Shown: piece after piece, positions 20,140 to 29,206 of the stretch | Numbering within the stretch: the stretch's first letter is position 1 | How the letters are laid out: each line of letters opens with the position of its first letter | Assembly (NCBI GenBank): GCA_947652115.1 | Contig: OX393569.1 | Coordinates: 11,508,487 to 11,572,486, forward strand | Origin: Blastomussa wellsi | Taxonomy: Eukaryota; Cnidaria; Anthozoa; Scleractinia; Plerogyridae | Length of the DNA stretch: 64,000 nt | Reading direction: 5' to 3' | Program-made: the position numbers and the translations under genes | The notes under the pieces: model-generated | What the model was told of the DNA's origin: nothing | Databases searched by the model: none | What the model saw: the letters and a program-made list of their open reading frames with translations, nothing else

Positions 20140-21273
20140 AGCCGAAGCCCAGGATGCTGCTCCGGACGTTGACTTGCGCGCCCAACACACAGTAAACAAA
20201 CGCCTCTATCGACTGGTTTATTCGCGACAGACCCGCCTGGGTCAAACCTGCCAAGGTTTTGGGCACGAACCAGCGTCGTTTCTTATGAAGCATATTGAAA
20301 TCCCCTTTTTTGACGCCCTTGGGTCGTCGTCGTCAAATTTTGCTTTTGCCGATGGATAGGGCACGTCCAGTATGAAAGGGTCGAGACAATAAATGTAAAC
20401 GCTCCCCAGCCCGTGGTTTGGACCTCGCGTGTAGCGGAAATCGGTTGACGGGGGAATGCCGAACTCTGTGCACAATCTTTTGTAAGACACCACATCATGG
20501 TTGTTGTTGGTCTGACTCCATGTTGGGTCGCCCGGCAGCGCGCTCACGCTCTAGATGCCTTCTAGCTGATACAGGATGCGCCGAACCGTGAAGTACACGT
20601 GGAAGATGTAGAAAGCCCGCACCTGCGGCGGCAGATTCAGCGTTGTTTTGTCTTTGTCAAATACTTCTCGAGATATTCCGCAACCTCTCGTCACGCAGCA
20701 CACTTCAAAGTTCAGCTGCTGTTCCCAGAAAGATAGATTTGGCCCCGCTTGCCATTTTTTGCAGGCTTTGATGTTTCGAACTTCTGTTGTTCCTTTTGGA
20801 ATACCTCTCTGAACTTTGTTGTAAAATACTGGTCAGGGGCAACATAAATATCCACTGAGTTGTTGAATATTTTCTTCAAACTCGGTGCAGCGTCTTCCAA
20901 TGGAACTGCTGGAACCGGCAGCGACCTTTTTGCACTGGGCGATAACTGGTAAGGGAAGCCGCCAATGTCAACCAAACCCAGGGCCCTTTTCATGCCTGCA
21001 CCCCAATATTTGCAGTCTGAACCGAAGACGCTTTGCAGACTACCAGGACCCTCTTTGTAAAATATTTCAGCTGTTGCGGTGTGGTCCGGCGCTAAAATTG
21101 TCTGTGCTTCAAATTTGCTTTTGTTGGCCCTCAAAAACTGTGCAGAAAAAGCCGCCCACGCCTTGGCTTGTGCAAGCTTCGCATTCGCCGTGGAGATGCT
21201 GGCAGACTGTGCTCTTTTTTTCGTGATAGTCAAACGCAACAGAATCTTGCTTGCGTGCGGTTTTCCAGATGTT
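20140..21273 (-). pseudogene. Conserved virion-type protein, gene l (copy A)
   Basis: Starts at 21273 (MNIWKTARKQDSVAFDY). After an early shift it is open to about 20712 (ANAKLAQAKAWAAFSAQF, VFGSDCKYWGAGMKRALG). After more shifts it reads RAFYIFHVYFTVRRILYQL, SALPGDPTWSQTNNNHDV, PNHGLGSVYIYCLDPFILD and ISICFIRNDAG. A second copy in B extends the C-terminus (SILGAGGRAKEAQSEFLVL). I cannot assign a family. Its position between the coiled-coil gene and the penton-like gene, head to head with the latter, suggests a minor capsid or virion protein. It does not show the His/Asp/Cys pattern expected of an adenain protease. Confidence 0.55.
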
Positions 21274-21329
21274 CATCTTTCTAATTCCCCGTTATTTTTC
21301 AATTGAAAATTTGCTTGCAACAAAATAAA

Positions 21330-21995
21330 ATGGTTGTGCTTACCATTGTAACAACATAAAACGATCACACTGTTTACTTTGACAAGCCAATTCAGAAACC
21401 GAGTTATATCCGACTGTTTTCTTGTTCACTTTATAACTCGTGGCACAACTTAAGAGAAACGGGGAAAGTGTTAGTAAAGTTTGGGCAGTCTAGAAAAGAA
21501 GAAACTCTTTTGCTACCCTGCAACTATGTTCTCGAAAGTATCCAAAACTTTTTCAACGAAGGTTTCCCAATCAAAATATTTTCTGCAACGAGGGGTCCAT
21601 TCAGGAGAACACTTATCGTTACGCCAAACAAAGAAAAAAATGTCACAGGATTTGATATAAGCGACAATATGAAAAAACTTTTTCTTATAACCGCCAAAAA
21701 TGACACGCAAATTATTATCTATGGTGTAAAAACTGAGAACTTTTATTTTATCCACTGCGATTTAGTGGACAGAGAGCAGAACCTTTTCAACGGGAAGCAC
21801 TCAAGTGTTCTTGCGAGCTTTGACATAAAAGGAAAGCCTTATGAAAAAGTTTCATATCAGAGCGGGGAGCGACATGTTCTGAGGGCAAATACAGGCAAAG
21901 AAGTGTCAAGTTTGAACATCTCGGTAAAAAATGAAAATTGTGAACTGTTTGACTTTCACGGGTATATATACCATGTCTTCGGCAAATGTATTGCC
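21330..21995 (+). pseudogene. Penton-like minor capsid protein, gene m (copy A)
   Basis: Starts at ATG 21330 (MVVLTIVTT) with an early TAA at 21354. It then runs through HTVYFDKPIQKPSYIRLFSC, SIQNFFNEGF, ENFYFIHCDLVDREQNLFNG, KHSSVLASFDIKGKPYEKV and SSLNISVKNENCELFDFHG. A beta-rich protein of ~215 residues ending in a NISVK...FDFHG strand is what I remember of the single-jelly-roll (penton) proteins of animal Polintons; that family call is inference. The 3' end in A is altered so that the next gene's ATG (21973) lies inside this frame. Copies B and C end in a normal stop 12-17 nt before that ATG. Confidence 0.6.
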
Positions 21996-22606
21996 AAGTG
22001 CTCCGCCTAATATTTATCCAGAGCTTCCCCTGGAAAGAACCGAAAATTTCCGGCTAACTGAGATCAGCAAAATTGAAAAAGGAATAGCCAATGGGGCTGA
22101 ACATTACAGGCTTGTATTGAAAAAATACAAGAAACCTCGAAAAGTGTTTCACTATTCCGTGGTCTCTCTTGGCGTTGCAAGTGCCGCCCTGTCTTCCGGG
22201 GCCATTGCATCTTCACTCACTGGCGTGGGAATTGTGGTCGGAGCGCCTGTTGCTGGAATGGCCGCTCTCCTTGGGTTTGCTTCCACAGGCCTGTCTGTTG
22301 TGAACAAGAAGCTGGAAAGGAAAGTTAAAAAGCACACGAAAATTCAAGCGGTTGCCCTTGCAAAGCATGACTCGATAAAAAGCTCCGTCTCTCAAGCTCT
22401 TGACGATAACAATGTTTCTGACGCAGAATTGAAACAGATCTCTCATGAAATGCAGAAATATCGTGAACTCAAAGAGAGGTTGGGGGGAAACTTTGCGGAA
22501 AAACCGTCCGATTCGCCGGATATTGAAATGATAAAAAAACAGGTTCGTCAAGAGTTTCGGCAATAGCTTCGAAAAAAACTGACGACGTCCACCACAAATT
22601 TGAACT
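21973..22606 (+). pseudogene. Two-helix membrane protein, gene n (copy A)
   Basis: Met at 21973, two nt after a TATATATA (21963-21970). It opens MSSANVLPSAPPNIYPELPL, then a helical part, then two adjacent hydrophobic segments (FHYSVVSLGVASAALSSGAI and TGVGIVVGAPVAGMAALLGF) and a charged C-terminal coiled coil (KLERKVKKHTKIQAVALAKH, AELKQISHEMQKYRELKERL). A TAG at 22564 replaces a Glu codon present in copy C, trimming ~13 residues, so it may still be nearly functional. Conserved in B (25317-25951) and C (61582-62208). A membrane-active virion or host-membrane protein is plausible; no family is known to me. Confidence 0.65.
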
Positions 22607-22734
22607 AAAATTTGAGTCAAAAAAACAAAAATCTCCCTCTCTGTTTTAAAAAAATAGACCAGTCCTCTGGTGGCCTGCGAAAAAAAAAGTTCCCAACGTG
22701 TGGCACTAATTAAAGATATGCAGAACTTTGTGAA

Positions 22735-22862
22735 ATGCTTCTGCTTTTCCACACGATTTTCTGTATTTACAAGGAACTTTCAATGCCCGTTTGGCAGAGC
22801 GAGGTCAGACAGATAACACAGCAAGTTGTTGAGGCTATGTGTGAGGTGGGATCTTCACCAAA
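22735..22862 (+). CDS. Short hydrophobic peptide, gene o (copy A)
   Basis: A short frame with an N-terminal hydrophobic segment (MLLLFHTIFCIYKEL) followed by PVWQSEVRQITQQVVEAM. The pattern hydrophobic-helix then WQ..(I/V)R.I(T/A)..V is shared with copies B (24928-25092) and C (62564-62683), in the same slot beside gene n. Conservation across three decayed copies supports a real ~40-55-residue peptide. The frame runs to 22980 here, but the end is uncertain. Confidence 0.5.
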
Positions 22863-23142
22863 TTCGCCAAACCTTGACCCACCTCTCACCTCCGTGTTCA
22901 CACATTGTGGGGTGAATGAAAAAACGTTTACATCTGTCGCAAAAAAGGACCCAAAACTCGTTTTCTATTCGCTCAATTAACTCGAAATGCACAAGATCAA
23001 AACCGAGATCCAATCGCTCCTTGACTTTGATTGCGATGTGTTCCTTACAAATTCGCTCCCGGAGCTCTGGAATTGACTCGGAAAGGTTGCAGTTGTTTTC
23101 TCCTGGAACCATTGCGCGCTTGTTGTACTTTTTAGTATGCAA
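22855..23142 (-). CDS. Small Cys/His protein, gene p (copy A)
   Basis: 95 residues. The N-terminal half (IPELRERICKEHIAIKVKER, then LDLGFDLVHFELIE) resembles gene q next door (LREKIYKEYLTLKIKQR, SLGWEAIHREL), so p and q are diverged tandem paralogues. The C-terminal half keeps CDRCKRFFIHPTMCEH, a possible metal site. It lies in the variable terminal zone of the element, where accessory genes sit. Function unknown. Confidence 0.5.
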   Translation of the reverse strand: MHTKKYNKRAMVPGENNCNLSESIPELRERICKEHIAIKVKERLDLGFDLVHFELIERIENEFWVLFCDRCKRFFIHPTMCEHGGERWVKVWRIW

Positions 23143-23179
23143 AGCTCTAACTGGTTGACATCAGCTGTGCAAAACAAGT

Positions 23180-23482
23180 TTACAAGATTTTTATAAATAT
23201 TTCGCTGTAGTCGATTTCATCAGAAGTTGGGTCGCCGAGGAAGTGTTTGTCTCCATTTTTCCAGCATGAGAAGCACATTCCATTCCGTTCACAGATGCTG
23301 CATTTTCTACAAACCATAACCTTGACAATTTGTTCACGTCTGCTACAAAAAGGAGCGCCGCTTAGTTCCCTGTGAATTGCCTCCCAGCCAAGAGATAACC
23401 TTTGCTTAATCTTTAAGGTAAGATACTCCTTGTATATCTTTTCCCTCAACTTCGGGGGTAGCGTTTGAATGAAATTCTCCAT
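23180..23482 (-). CDS. Small zinc-binding protein, gene q (copy A)
   Basis: 100 residues, intact. An N-terminal helix (LPPKLREKIYKEYLTLKIKQ) and GWEAIHRELSGAPFC are followed by a cysteine cluster CRKCSICERNGMCFSCWKNG, a probable zinc site (C-x2-C-x2-C-x4/5-C-x2-C). Homologues are decayed in B (24473-24706) and C (63481-63760). The Leu-Pro-x-Leu start is F-box-like at a glance, but I would not call it an F-box. A candidate accessory or host-interaction gene. Confidence 0.6.
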   Translation of the reverse strand: MENFIQTLPPKLREKIYKEYLTLKIKQRLSLGWEAIHRELSGAPFCSRREQIVKVMVCRKCSICERNGMCFSCWKNGDKHFLGDPTSDEIDYSEIFIKIL

Positions 23483-23508
23483 CGTTGCTCTAAAAAGTAT
23501 GCAAATCT

Positions 23509-23817
23509 CTAACTGGTTGACACCAGCTCCTGCAAAACGCGTTCAAAATTTTTCTTAGCCTTTTCTTGTTTGCGAAGAAGCCGCCATTTAAGGTTGTTCC
23601 TGCCGCAAGCAAAACATAAACGGTAATCGCTCAAAACTCCGATGCCACAGCTGCGGCATGGTGCCGGCTTTTGCATTCCTTTTTTTATTTGCCAGTTGTG
23701 CTGTGCGAAATATTTTCCGTCACACCGTTTGCCGCAGTTCTTTTGCCGATTTCGCAACAACCACATGCACTTGTTTGCTCCATGTACCATTTTGTTGGTC
23801 GGTGCCGCTTCTGTCAA
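23509..23817 (-). CDS. Small zinc-ribbon-like protein, gene r (copy A)
   Basis: 102 residues, intact. Cys/His residues are arranged as CGKRC, then QHN, then PAPCRSCGIGVLSDYRLCFACG, which fits a treble-clef or zinc-ribbon fold, followed by a basic helix (RLLRKQEKAKKNFERVLQEL). It occurs in all four Polinton-type elements here: A right end, B right end (41299-41590), C left end (54606-54829) and D right end (38540-38760), always next to a terminus. It could be a terminal-repeat-linked regulator or DNA-binding protein; function unproven. Confidence 0.65.
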   Translation of the reverse strand: MTEAAPTNKMVHGANKCMWLLRNRQKNCGKRCDGKYFAQHNWQIKKGMQKPAPCRSCGIGVLSDYRLCFACGRNNLKWRLLRKQEKAKKNFERVLQELVSTS

Positions 23818-23926
23818 ATTATCTGAACCTGCTGCTTCTGTCTAATTGTGTGAAACACCGGTTGAAAGCGGTTTCTTGCACAACCCTCGCTCGGCACAGC
23901 TGCGCCTGGGGGTTGTCCTTCCTCGA

Positions 23927-24247
23927 AGTAGTAGGTGGTGTGGTAAATGAATACACACCGCAGGACCTACTGTAGATATACCAAGTTCTGAAACCCCCCC
24001 CCCCCCCCCACAACGCAGTTTTGTTTGCATCTTTGTTTCCTTGTTTGTAAAAATTAGATTTCTTCCCCCTTGGTTGGAGGCCCTGCACCGCCTTGGCGGT
24101 GCAGGGTTCCCCTGGCGTTTCGAAATCTCATCTTCACCGATAGGAAGTGATGTGCAAACTGGCTGTTTTCCGCAGTTGGGGGGTTCCAAACTTGGTATAT
24201 CTACGGTGGGTACCAGGTGGTATTCATTTACCACACCACCTACTACT
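23927..24247. repeat. Terminal palindrome with inner hairpin
   Basis: A 321-bp palindrome that starts AGTAGTAGG and ends CCTACTACT. Outer arms (about 23927-24022 and 24154-24247) pair with few mismatches and include a 16-C run (23994-24009) opposite a shorter G run. In the centre is a perfect hairpin, CCCTGCACCGCC at 24081-24092 and its complement at 24095-24106. It lies exactly between mirror-image copies A and B. The AG...CT edges match Polinton termini. It may be B's left terminal repeat, A's right one, or shared. Confidence 0.85.
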
Positions 24248-24440
24248 AGTTTTAGCAACCAAGAGTTGCATACATGTTATAAAAGCAACAGCCAAAGAAT
24301 AATTTAATTATGAAAAATACACAGTCTGACTACTGCAAGCGTGACCTGAATTGTTATTCCGTGAATACTGGCGTTGTCATAGCTGTTTCGGGTATTTGCA
24401 ATTTAGAAAGAAACAACACCCAATGTTATATTCCAATTGA
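24248..24440 (+). repeat. Polinton B terminal inverted repeat, inner left part
   Basis: Reverse complement of about 41600-41790 at high identity (for example gaataatttaattatgaaaa, then tgcaagcgtgacctgaattg). Together with the adjacent palindrome it makes up the left terminal inverted repeat of copy B. The right copy has an additional ~60 bp before its palindrome. Confidence 0.88.
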
Positions 24441-24472
24441 AGAATATCTGCAAAAGTAAATACGCCAAGACA

Positions 24473-24706
24473 ATGGACAAAAAAAACGCTTGCCATAAAA
24501 AGCGGGAGAGAAGGGCTCTGCTGGGCTGGAATGAGTTAAATCAAGAGCTGTTAACAGCACCATTCTGCCAAAAATGAAAAAGGATTGTGAAGGCACTATT
24601 CTGTTTGGAGTGCATCCACTGCGGTTGAGACGGACTCTGCACACCATGCTACCAAACCGGTTGGCCGGATATTAATGAATACAATGCTCTCAGACCGTCA
24701 AGGTGA
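24473..24706 (+). pseudogene. Gene q homologue (copy B)
   Basis: From Met 24473: REKRALLGWNELNQELLTAP then FCQK, matching GWEAIHRELSGAPFC of copy A, and then CLECIHCG and DGLCTPCYQTGW, the same cysteine cluster. Two TGA codons interrupt it (after CQK and after HCG). It points inward from the left terminal repeat, as expected for the mirrored element. Confidence 0.65.
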
Positions 24707-24769
24707 GTGATGATTGAGAGGACACAAAGTGGATAAATAGAAATGACATAACTGAGTTTTTTAGACAAT

Positions 24770-24865
24770 GCAAAGCGCCCCTGAAATTACAAAGCGCCCC
24801 TGAAATGACAAAGCGCCCCTGAAATTAAAAAGCGCCCATGAAAATTCTGAAACGCCCATGAAAAA
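24770..24865. repeat. 18-19-bp tandem repeat
   Basis: Five degenerate units of the type aaagcgcccctgaaatta in tandem, in the non-coding gap between genes q and o of copy B. The first three are nearly identical; the last two have gcccatgaaa. Iteron-like in appearance, but it may be a simple minisatellite. Confidence 0.8.
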
Positions 24866-24927
24866 AAAATCAGACTGAATCGGGGTCGTTCTGGAATTAG
24901 GGGTTGTTCAGGACCGTGAAAGCTCAA

Positions 24928-25092
24928 TCACGAGAAATTTGCATACGCGCATACAAAAGTTGGATGTTTTATTTTCTCTTTTTCGTTGAGACACTCGACA
25001 ACTTCGTGTGCGATATTTCTTATATTTTTCTGCCACTGTGGAATTGCATGATCCATCAAAAAAAGCACAAACAAGTGAAAGCACGCAATCAT
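24928..25092 (-). CDS. Short hydrophobic peptide, gene o (copy B)
   Basis: An uninterrupted frame of 54 codons, too short for routine gene calls. MIACFHLFVLFLMDHAIPQW is a hydrophobic N-terminal helix, followed by QKNIRNIAHEVVECLNEKEK. It matches copies A and C in layout and in the WQ(K/S).(I/V)R.I motif. Position next to gene n is conserved. A small membrane-inserted peptide with a cytosolic amphipathic helix is the simplest reading. Confidence 0.6.
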   Translation of the reverse strand: MIACFHLFVLFLMDHAIPQWQKNIRNIAHEVVECLNEKEKIKHPTFVCAYANFS

Positions 25093-25316
25093 GTTTTTAT
25101 AATATGCAAATCAAGCTTCTGTTTACAATTTTTAATTTGAAGCTGCCACAACTTCAGGAAAATTAAGAGTGGAGATCAGGAATCGAGTATCGGGGATCGC
25201 GGAACATGCGCCACAAAGTACCCCGACAAGGTTTTGTTCTTTTGTGACCTGTCACGTGACGCGCTATCTAATTTTTATAACACTCAGAGAGATTTTTGTG
25301 TTTTTTCTCTCAAAGT
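25093..25316. promoter_or_regulatory. Intergenic region between genes o and n (copy B)
   Basis: Non-coding. It contains a conserved stretch (about 25255-25316) seen also after gene n in copy C (62209-62275), including gtgttataaaaattagata when read on the minus strand, a TATA-like segment just beyond the gene n stop. It could drive gene o. Confidence 0.35.
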
Positions 25317-25951
25317 TTAGTTCAAATTTGTGCTGGACGCCATCAGTTTTTTCGAAACTCTTGTCGAATCCTGGTTTTTTATGTTTTCAAGATCCGGCTG
25401 GCGAAAATCGGTCTGTTTTTTGCGAAGTTTGAGCATAAAGTCTCTTTGATTTTGCAATATTTCTGCATTTCACGTGTAATTTGTTTGAATTCAGAGTCGG
25501 AAACATTGTTATCATCAAGAACTTGAGAGACAGAGCAATTAATTGAGTCATGCTTTTGCAAGAGCCAGAGCAAGAATTTGTTTGTTTATTAACTTTCCTT
25601 TCAAGCTTCTTGTTAATAACAGACAGGCCTGTGGAAGCAAAACCAGAAAGAGCAGCAATTCCAGCAATAGGTGCACCGACTACAATTCCAACACCAGTGA
25701 GTGAAGTTGCAATGGCTCCAGAAGACAGAGCGGCAGACACAGCGCCAAGAGAGACCACCGAATAGTGAATCACTTTTCAAGCTTTTTTATATTTTTTCAA
25801 CACAAGCCTGTAATGTTCTGCCTCATTGGCTATTTCTTTTTCAATTTTTCTGATCTCAGTTAGCAAGAAATTTTCTGGGGTTCTTGAGAGGGGTAGCTCT
25901 GGATAAATATTATCAGGCAGTGCACTGGCAACACATTCAAAGACGTGGCAT
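25317..25951 (-). pseudogene. Two-helix membrane protein, gene n (copy B)
   Basis: Met at 25951, stop TAA at 25317. The protein follows copies A and C: IYPEL near the start, the hydrophobic pair HYSVVSLGAVSAALSSGAIA and TGVGIVVGAPIAGIAALSGF, then the charged coiled coil. A shift occurs within the first ten codons, a TGA replaces Arg/Lys near 25770, and further shifts lie near 25550. The start lies 12 nt after the stop of gene m. Confidence 0.7.
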
Positions 25952-25962
25952 ATTACAACATT

Positions 25963-26641
25963 TCAATTTATCTCTAAAACAAAAGGAATTGGGAACCAGT
26001 GAAAGTCAAACAGTTCACCATTTTCATTTTTTTACTGAGATGTTCAAACTTGACACTTCTTTGCCTGTATTTGTAACCCTCAGAACATGTTGCTCCCCGC
26101 TCTCATATAAAACTTTTTCATAAGGCTTTCTTTTAATGTCAAAGCTCGCAAGAACACTTGAGTGCTTGCCGTTGAAAAGGTTCTGCTCTCTGTCCACTAA
26201 ATCACAGTGGATAAAATAAAAGTTCTCCGTTTTTACACCATCGAGAACAATTTGTGAGTAAACAAGATCATTGCCGTTTTTATCAAGAAAAAATTTCAAA
26301 CTGTCACTCAAACCAAATTCTGTGCCAATTTTGTGTTCGTTTGGGGCAATGATTACTGTTCTCCCGAATGTACCCCTCGTTACAGAAAATATTTTTTCCG
26401 CGAAACCTTCGTTGAAAAAGTTTTGGATACTTTCGAGATCATAGTTGCCAGGATGCAAAAGAGTTTTGTATTGTTTATTATCCCCTTTCCATTCATAAAA
26501 CACTTTCCCTGTTTCTCTTAAGTTGTTCCATGAGTTATAAAGCAAACAACTTAACAGCTGGATATAACTGGGTTTCAGAATTGGCTTGTCAAAGTAAACA
26601 GTGTGACCGTTTTCTGTTGTTACAATGGTAAGCACAATCAT
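25963..26641 (-). pseudogene. Penton-like minor capsid protein, gene m (copy B)
   Basis: The best-preserved copy: open from Met 26641 (MIVLTIVTTENGHTVYFDKP) to about 26024, then a one-base shift before the last ~20 residues (ELFDFH, then an ILEI-type end) and TGA at 25963. About 220 residues, beta-rich, with internal blocks ESIQNFFNEGFAEKIFSVTR, LVYSQIVLDGVKTENFYFIH and KHSSVLASFDIKRKPYEKVL. The single jelly-roll/penton assignment is inferred from size, context and recalled similarity. Head to head with gene l across a ~55-bp promoter gap. Confidence 0.6.
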
Positions 26642-26696
26642 TTTATTTTTGTTGCATATAAATTTCTAATTAAAAAATGATGGGGAGTAATAAAAG

Positions 26697-27589
26697 ATGA
26701 ACATCTTCAAAACTGCACTTACACAATCAGATTCTGTTGCGTTTGACTATCTCAAAAAAGGGCGCAAAATCAAATGGAAGGTATACACATGAAGTATTTG
26801 ACAAAGATCAAACAATGCTGAATCTGCTGCCGCAGGTGCGGGCTTTTTATATCTTCCACATGTACTTCACGGTTTGGCGCATCTTGTACCAGCTCGGAGG
26901 CAGCCGAAGCCTGAGCGCATTGCCGGGTGACCCAACATTCAGTCAGATCAACAACCATTACGACGTGGCTTCTTACAAAACATTGTGCGCAGAGTTAGGC
27001 GTTGACCCGTCAACGAATTTCCACTTCACGTACGGGGCAAACCACGGGCTGGGAAGCGTTTACATTTATTGCCGCGACCCTTTCATACTGGACGTGCCTT
27101 ATCCATTGGCAAAAGCAAAATTCGACGACAAGGACCCAAAGGTGTCAGAAAAGGGAATTTCAGTATGCTTCATAAGAAACGACACCGCGGAAGAGCAAAT
27201 CAATTGGTTTGCGCCCAAAACCTCGCCCTTGCATCTTGGGCACACAAGTCAACGTGAGAAGCAGCATTCTTGGTGCTGGAGGCAGAGCAAAAGAAGCCCA
27301 GAGCGAGTTCCTTGTCTTGGTGGAAGACGCAATAAGGCAAACGGATCTGGCCAAGTCGGTTCAAAGATACCAACTTGCCGTAAACGAGGCAAAGGGCAAC
27401 CTTGCTGTGTGTCCGGGGGCCTGGCTGATGCCCACGCGGATGGTAATTAACACAGAGAGCATGGTTGGCTACAACAACCAGCCCAAACAAGTGACGCCAG
27501 GTATTAAGCTGGGTGTCAACGACGGTGTAAACAAAACGACAAAAAAAAAAAAGGGCTTCGGTAAATGCATGGCAAAAGACCGAAAATAA
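26697..27589 (+). pseudogene. Conserved virion-type protein, gene l (copy B)
   Basis: Starts at 26697 (MNIFKTALTQSDSVAFDYLK). A deletion of several hundred bases removes the region present in copy A as ANAKLAQAKAW...YLSGNS. Reading then continues with EVFDKDQTMLNLLPQVRAFY, SALPGDPTFSQINNHYDV, ANHGLGSVYIYC and ISVCFIRNDTAEEQINWF. After a shift at about 27200 come SILGAGGRAKEAQSEFLVL, VEDAIRQTDLAKSVQRYQLA and INTESMVGYNNQPKQVTPG, to TAA 27589. The C-terminal third is the only full view of this protein's end in the window. Confidence 0.6.
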
Positions 27590-27798
27590 ACCCGCCAAAC
27601 GGTCACCCTTCGAATCCATCTCACAAAACAGCAAAAAAAGAGGCAGCACCTGTGATCCAAACAGCTGCAGAAGAGCAAACGGAATCTGAACCAACGCCAA
27701 TGGCTGGCTCCAGCAGTGAGTCACATGATATGAACAAAATAGCTGTCATTTTTGGCATGGTTGCAGTTGTGGGTTTGGCATTCTTGTCATTTCGTTAA
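27565..27798 (+). CDS. Small membrane protein, gene k (copy B)
   Basis: 77 residues, intact: MHGKRPKINPPNGHPSNPSH, a polar Glu/Pro linker, and one C-terminal helix (NKIAVIFGMVAVVGLAFLSF) ending in Arg. It overlaps the 3' end of gene l by 25 bp, and its stop overlaps the stop of convergent gene j by about 4 bp, a viral-style packing. Same tail-anchored design as copy A. Confidence 0.7.
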   Translation: MHGKRPKINPPNGHPSNPSHKTAKKEAAPVIQTAAEEQTESEPTPMAGSSSESHDMNKIAVIFGMVAVVGLAFLSFR

Positions 27799-29190
27799 CG
27801 CCGCTTCTTGATATAGGTCTCAATTAGGAAGGTCACCACAGCCAAAATCAGCAGCCCGGTGTGCTCAGCGAGAAAGCCGTTGGCCTGACCAGCAGCTTTG
27901 AAGAGGAAACTCACAATCAAGCCAATGAGACCTGGGAGAGTAGTTGCAACGTTAGAGCCAATATCTTTCAGACCTTTTCCCAACGCTTTGCCAGTGGCCT
28001 TCAAAGAGTTGGTGATGGCGGCAATAACAGCACCAATCATGACACCAGAAGCAAGAAAGATTGCTGTGTCTGTCATGCCATATTTTTTGAAGATCTCTTT
28101 GACCCTTTCACGAAGTGGAAGCGCTCTTTCTCTTTCCTCAATCTGCGTTTGCAACTGCGCGAGCTCCTTGGTTCTTTCCACAACTCTTCCTTCCGCGGTC
28201 TCTTTGTCAGAGGGTGAGGCGTTCTCATCCTTGATGATTTTCTGATCTTCATCATTTTGTCATCGAAGGTCGGTTTTTTGCTCTTTCAGCTCATCCAACG
28301 TTCTTGTTTCGTTAAGATTTTGTTGAAGAGCGTTTCTTTCTTTTTCTTTCTTATCAAGGTCTGCTCTTAGTTTATCAACCTTTTCTTGTTCTTTTGTTTT
28401 ATTTTTTGCTTGTTTTTCAAGAGCTGCCACCTCTTTTTTTGCATTTTCAAAATCTGTTTTAAGATTTTTTATCAGTTGCTGCTGTCTCCGCAGTTCTGCC
28501 TCACTTTCAACATTCAAACCATGTTCATCTTGTAACCCATCAATCCTTGCTTGAGTTTGCTCAATTCTGTTTCTCAGATTTTGAGTCTCTTGTGTAGCTT
28601 TTTCCTTTTCTGCAGCAATTTTTTCAGCATCTCTTTATTGTTGTTCGGTCTCTCTCAATCTCTGACGTTGTTCTCTTATGCTCTCATTGTCTTGAATGAT
28701 AATTTCTTTAGCTTCTGGACCCAGAGAGTCTTTGAACTTATCTGTGAATTTTTTGAGAAAACCACCACGATCTTTTCTGAAAATTTCAGTCTCACCGTCT
28801 TTTGAACCAAATGATACAAATGTTGTTTCATTTCCACTTTTTTGCTGAAACCAATTGGGCCTAATTTTCTGAAGTCCACTTTTGGGAACCTCTTTTTGAT
28901 AAAGTCTTTGGCTCTTTGAAGCATTGCTTGTTTGTCACCTGGATCCACAAAATCAGCCAACAAAGGAGTTTCAACATAGGATGTGTCAGGCATCCCGCTC
29001 TGTTCGTGCTGCATTGTTTGCATTTCAGTGTTCGCCACTATGGAAGGGTGTTGATGCAGAGCCAGGCTGAAATGGACAGGTAGTATTGGCCTCTTGTTCA
29101 TCGTCATCGTCGTCATCATCGTGGTCAATAGCATGGTCAAGTTCCGGGTCATCGTGTCCATCTTCTGCAATTGTATATTAAACAAACTAG
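27795..29190 (-). pseudogene. Coiled-coil membrane protein, gene j (copy B)
   Basis: Acidic start (EDGHDDPELDHAIDHDDDDD), the conserved block ADFVDPGDKQAMLQRAKDFI and FPKVDFRKLGPIGF, a long coiled coil (SEAELRRQQQLIKNLKTDFE; KQAKNKTKEQEKVDKLRADL), and an open C-terminal frame 28181-27795 with YGMTDTAIFLASGVMIGAVI, SLKATGKALGKGLKDIGSNV and LLILAVVTFLIETYIKKRR. In-frame stops and shifts at about 28260, 28520, 28640 and 28800 break it. The C-terminal hydrophobic domain ending in a basic KKRR anchor is better preserved here than in A. Divergent from the capsid gene across ~30 bp. Confidence 0.65.
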
Positions 29191-29206
29191 TTTTTTGTTC
29201 ATATAG

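Larger units (their letters stand above)
10018..23926. mobile_element. Polinton/Maverick copy A
   Basis: About 13.9 kb carrying the hallmark Polinton set: protein-primed polB, rve integrase, A32/FtsK-like packaging ATPase and major capsid protein, plus small virion-type genes. The left terminus is missing: polB starts part-way into its N-terminal domain, abutting the Gypsy integrase. The right side ends in small Cys-rich genes followed by the palindrome at 23927-24247. All core genes are frameshifted or deleted. Gene order matches copy B in mirror image and copy C in the same direction. Confidence 0.9.

Noticed and set aside
20140..21273. Gene l as the adenain-like maturation protease
   Set aside because: A NHGLGSVY segment drew attention, but the His ... 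Asp/Glu ... Gln ... Cys order and spacing of adenains are not visible.
23180..23482. Gene q as an F-box protein
   Set aside because: Only the LPPxLREKI start resembles an F-box; the rest is a cysteine cluster with no further F-box positions.
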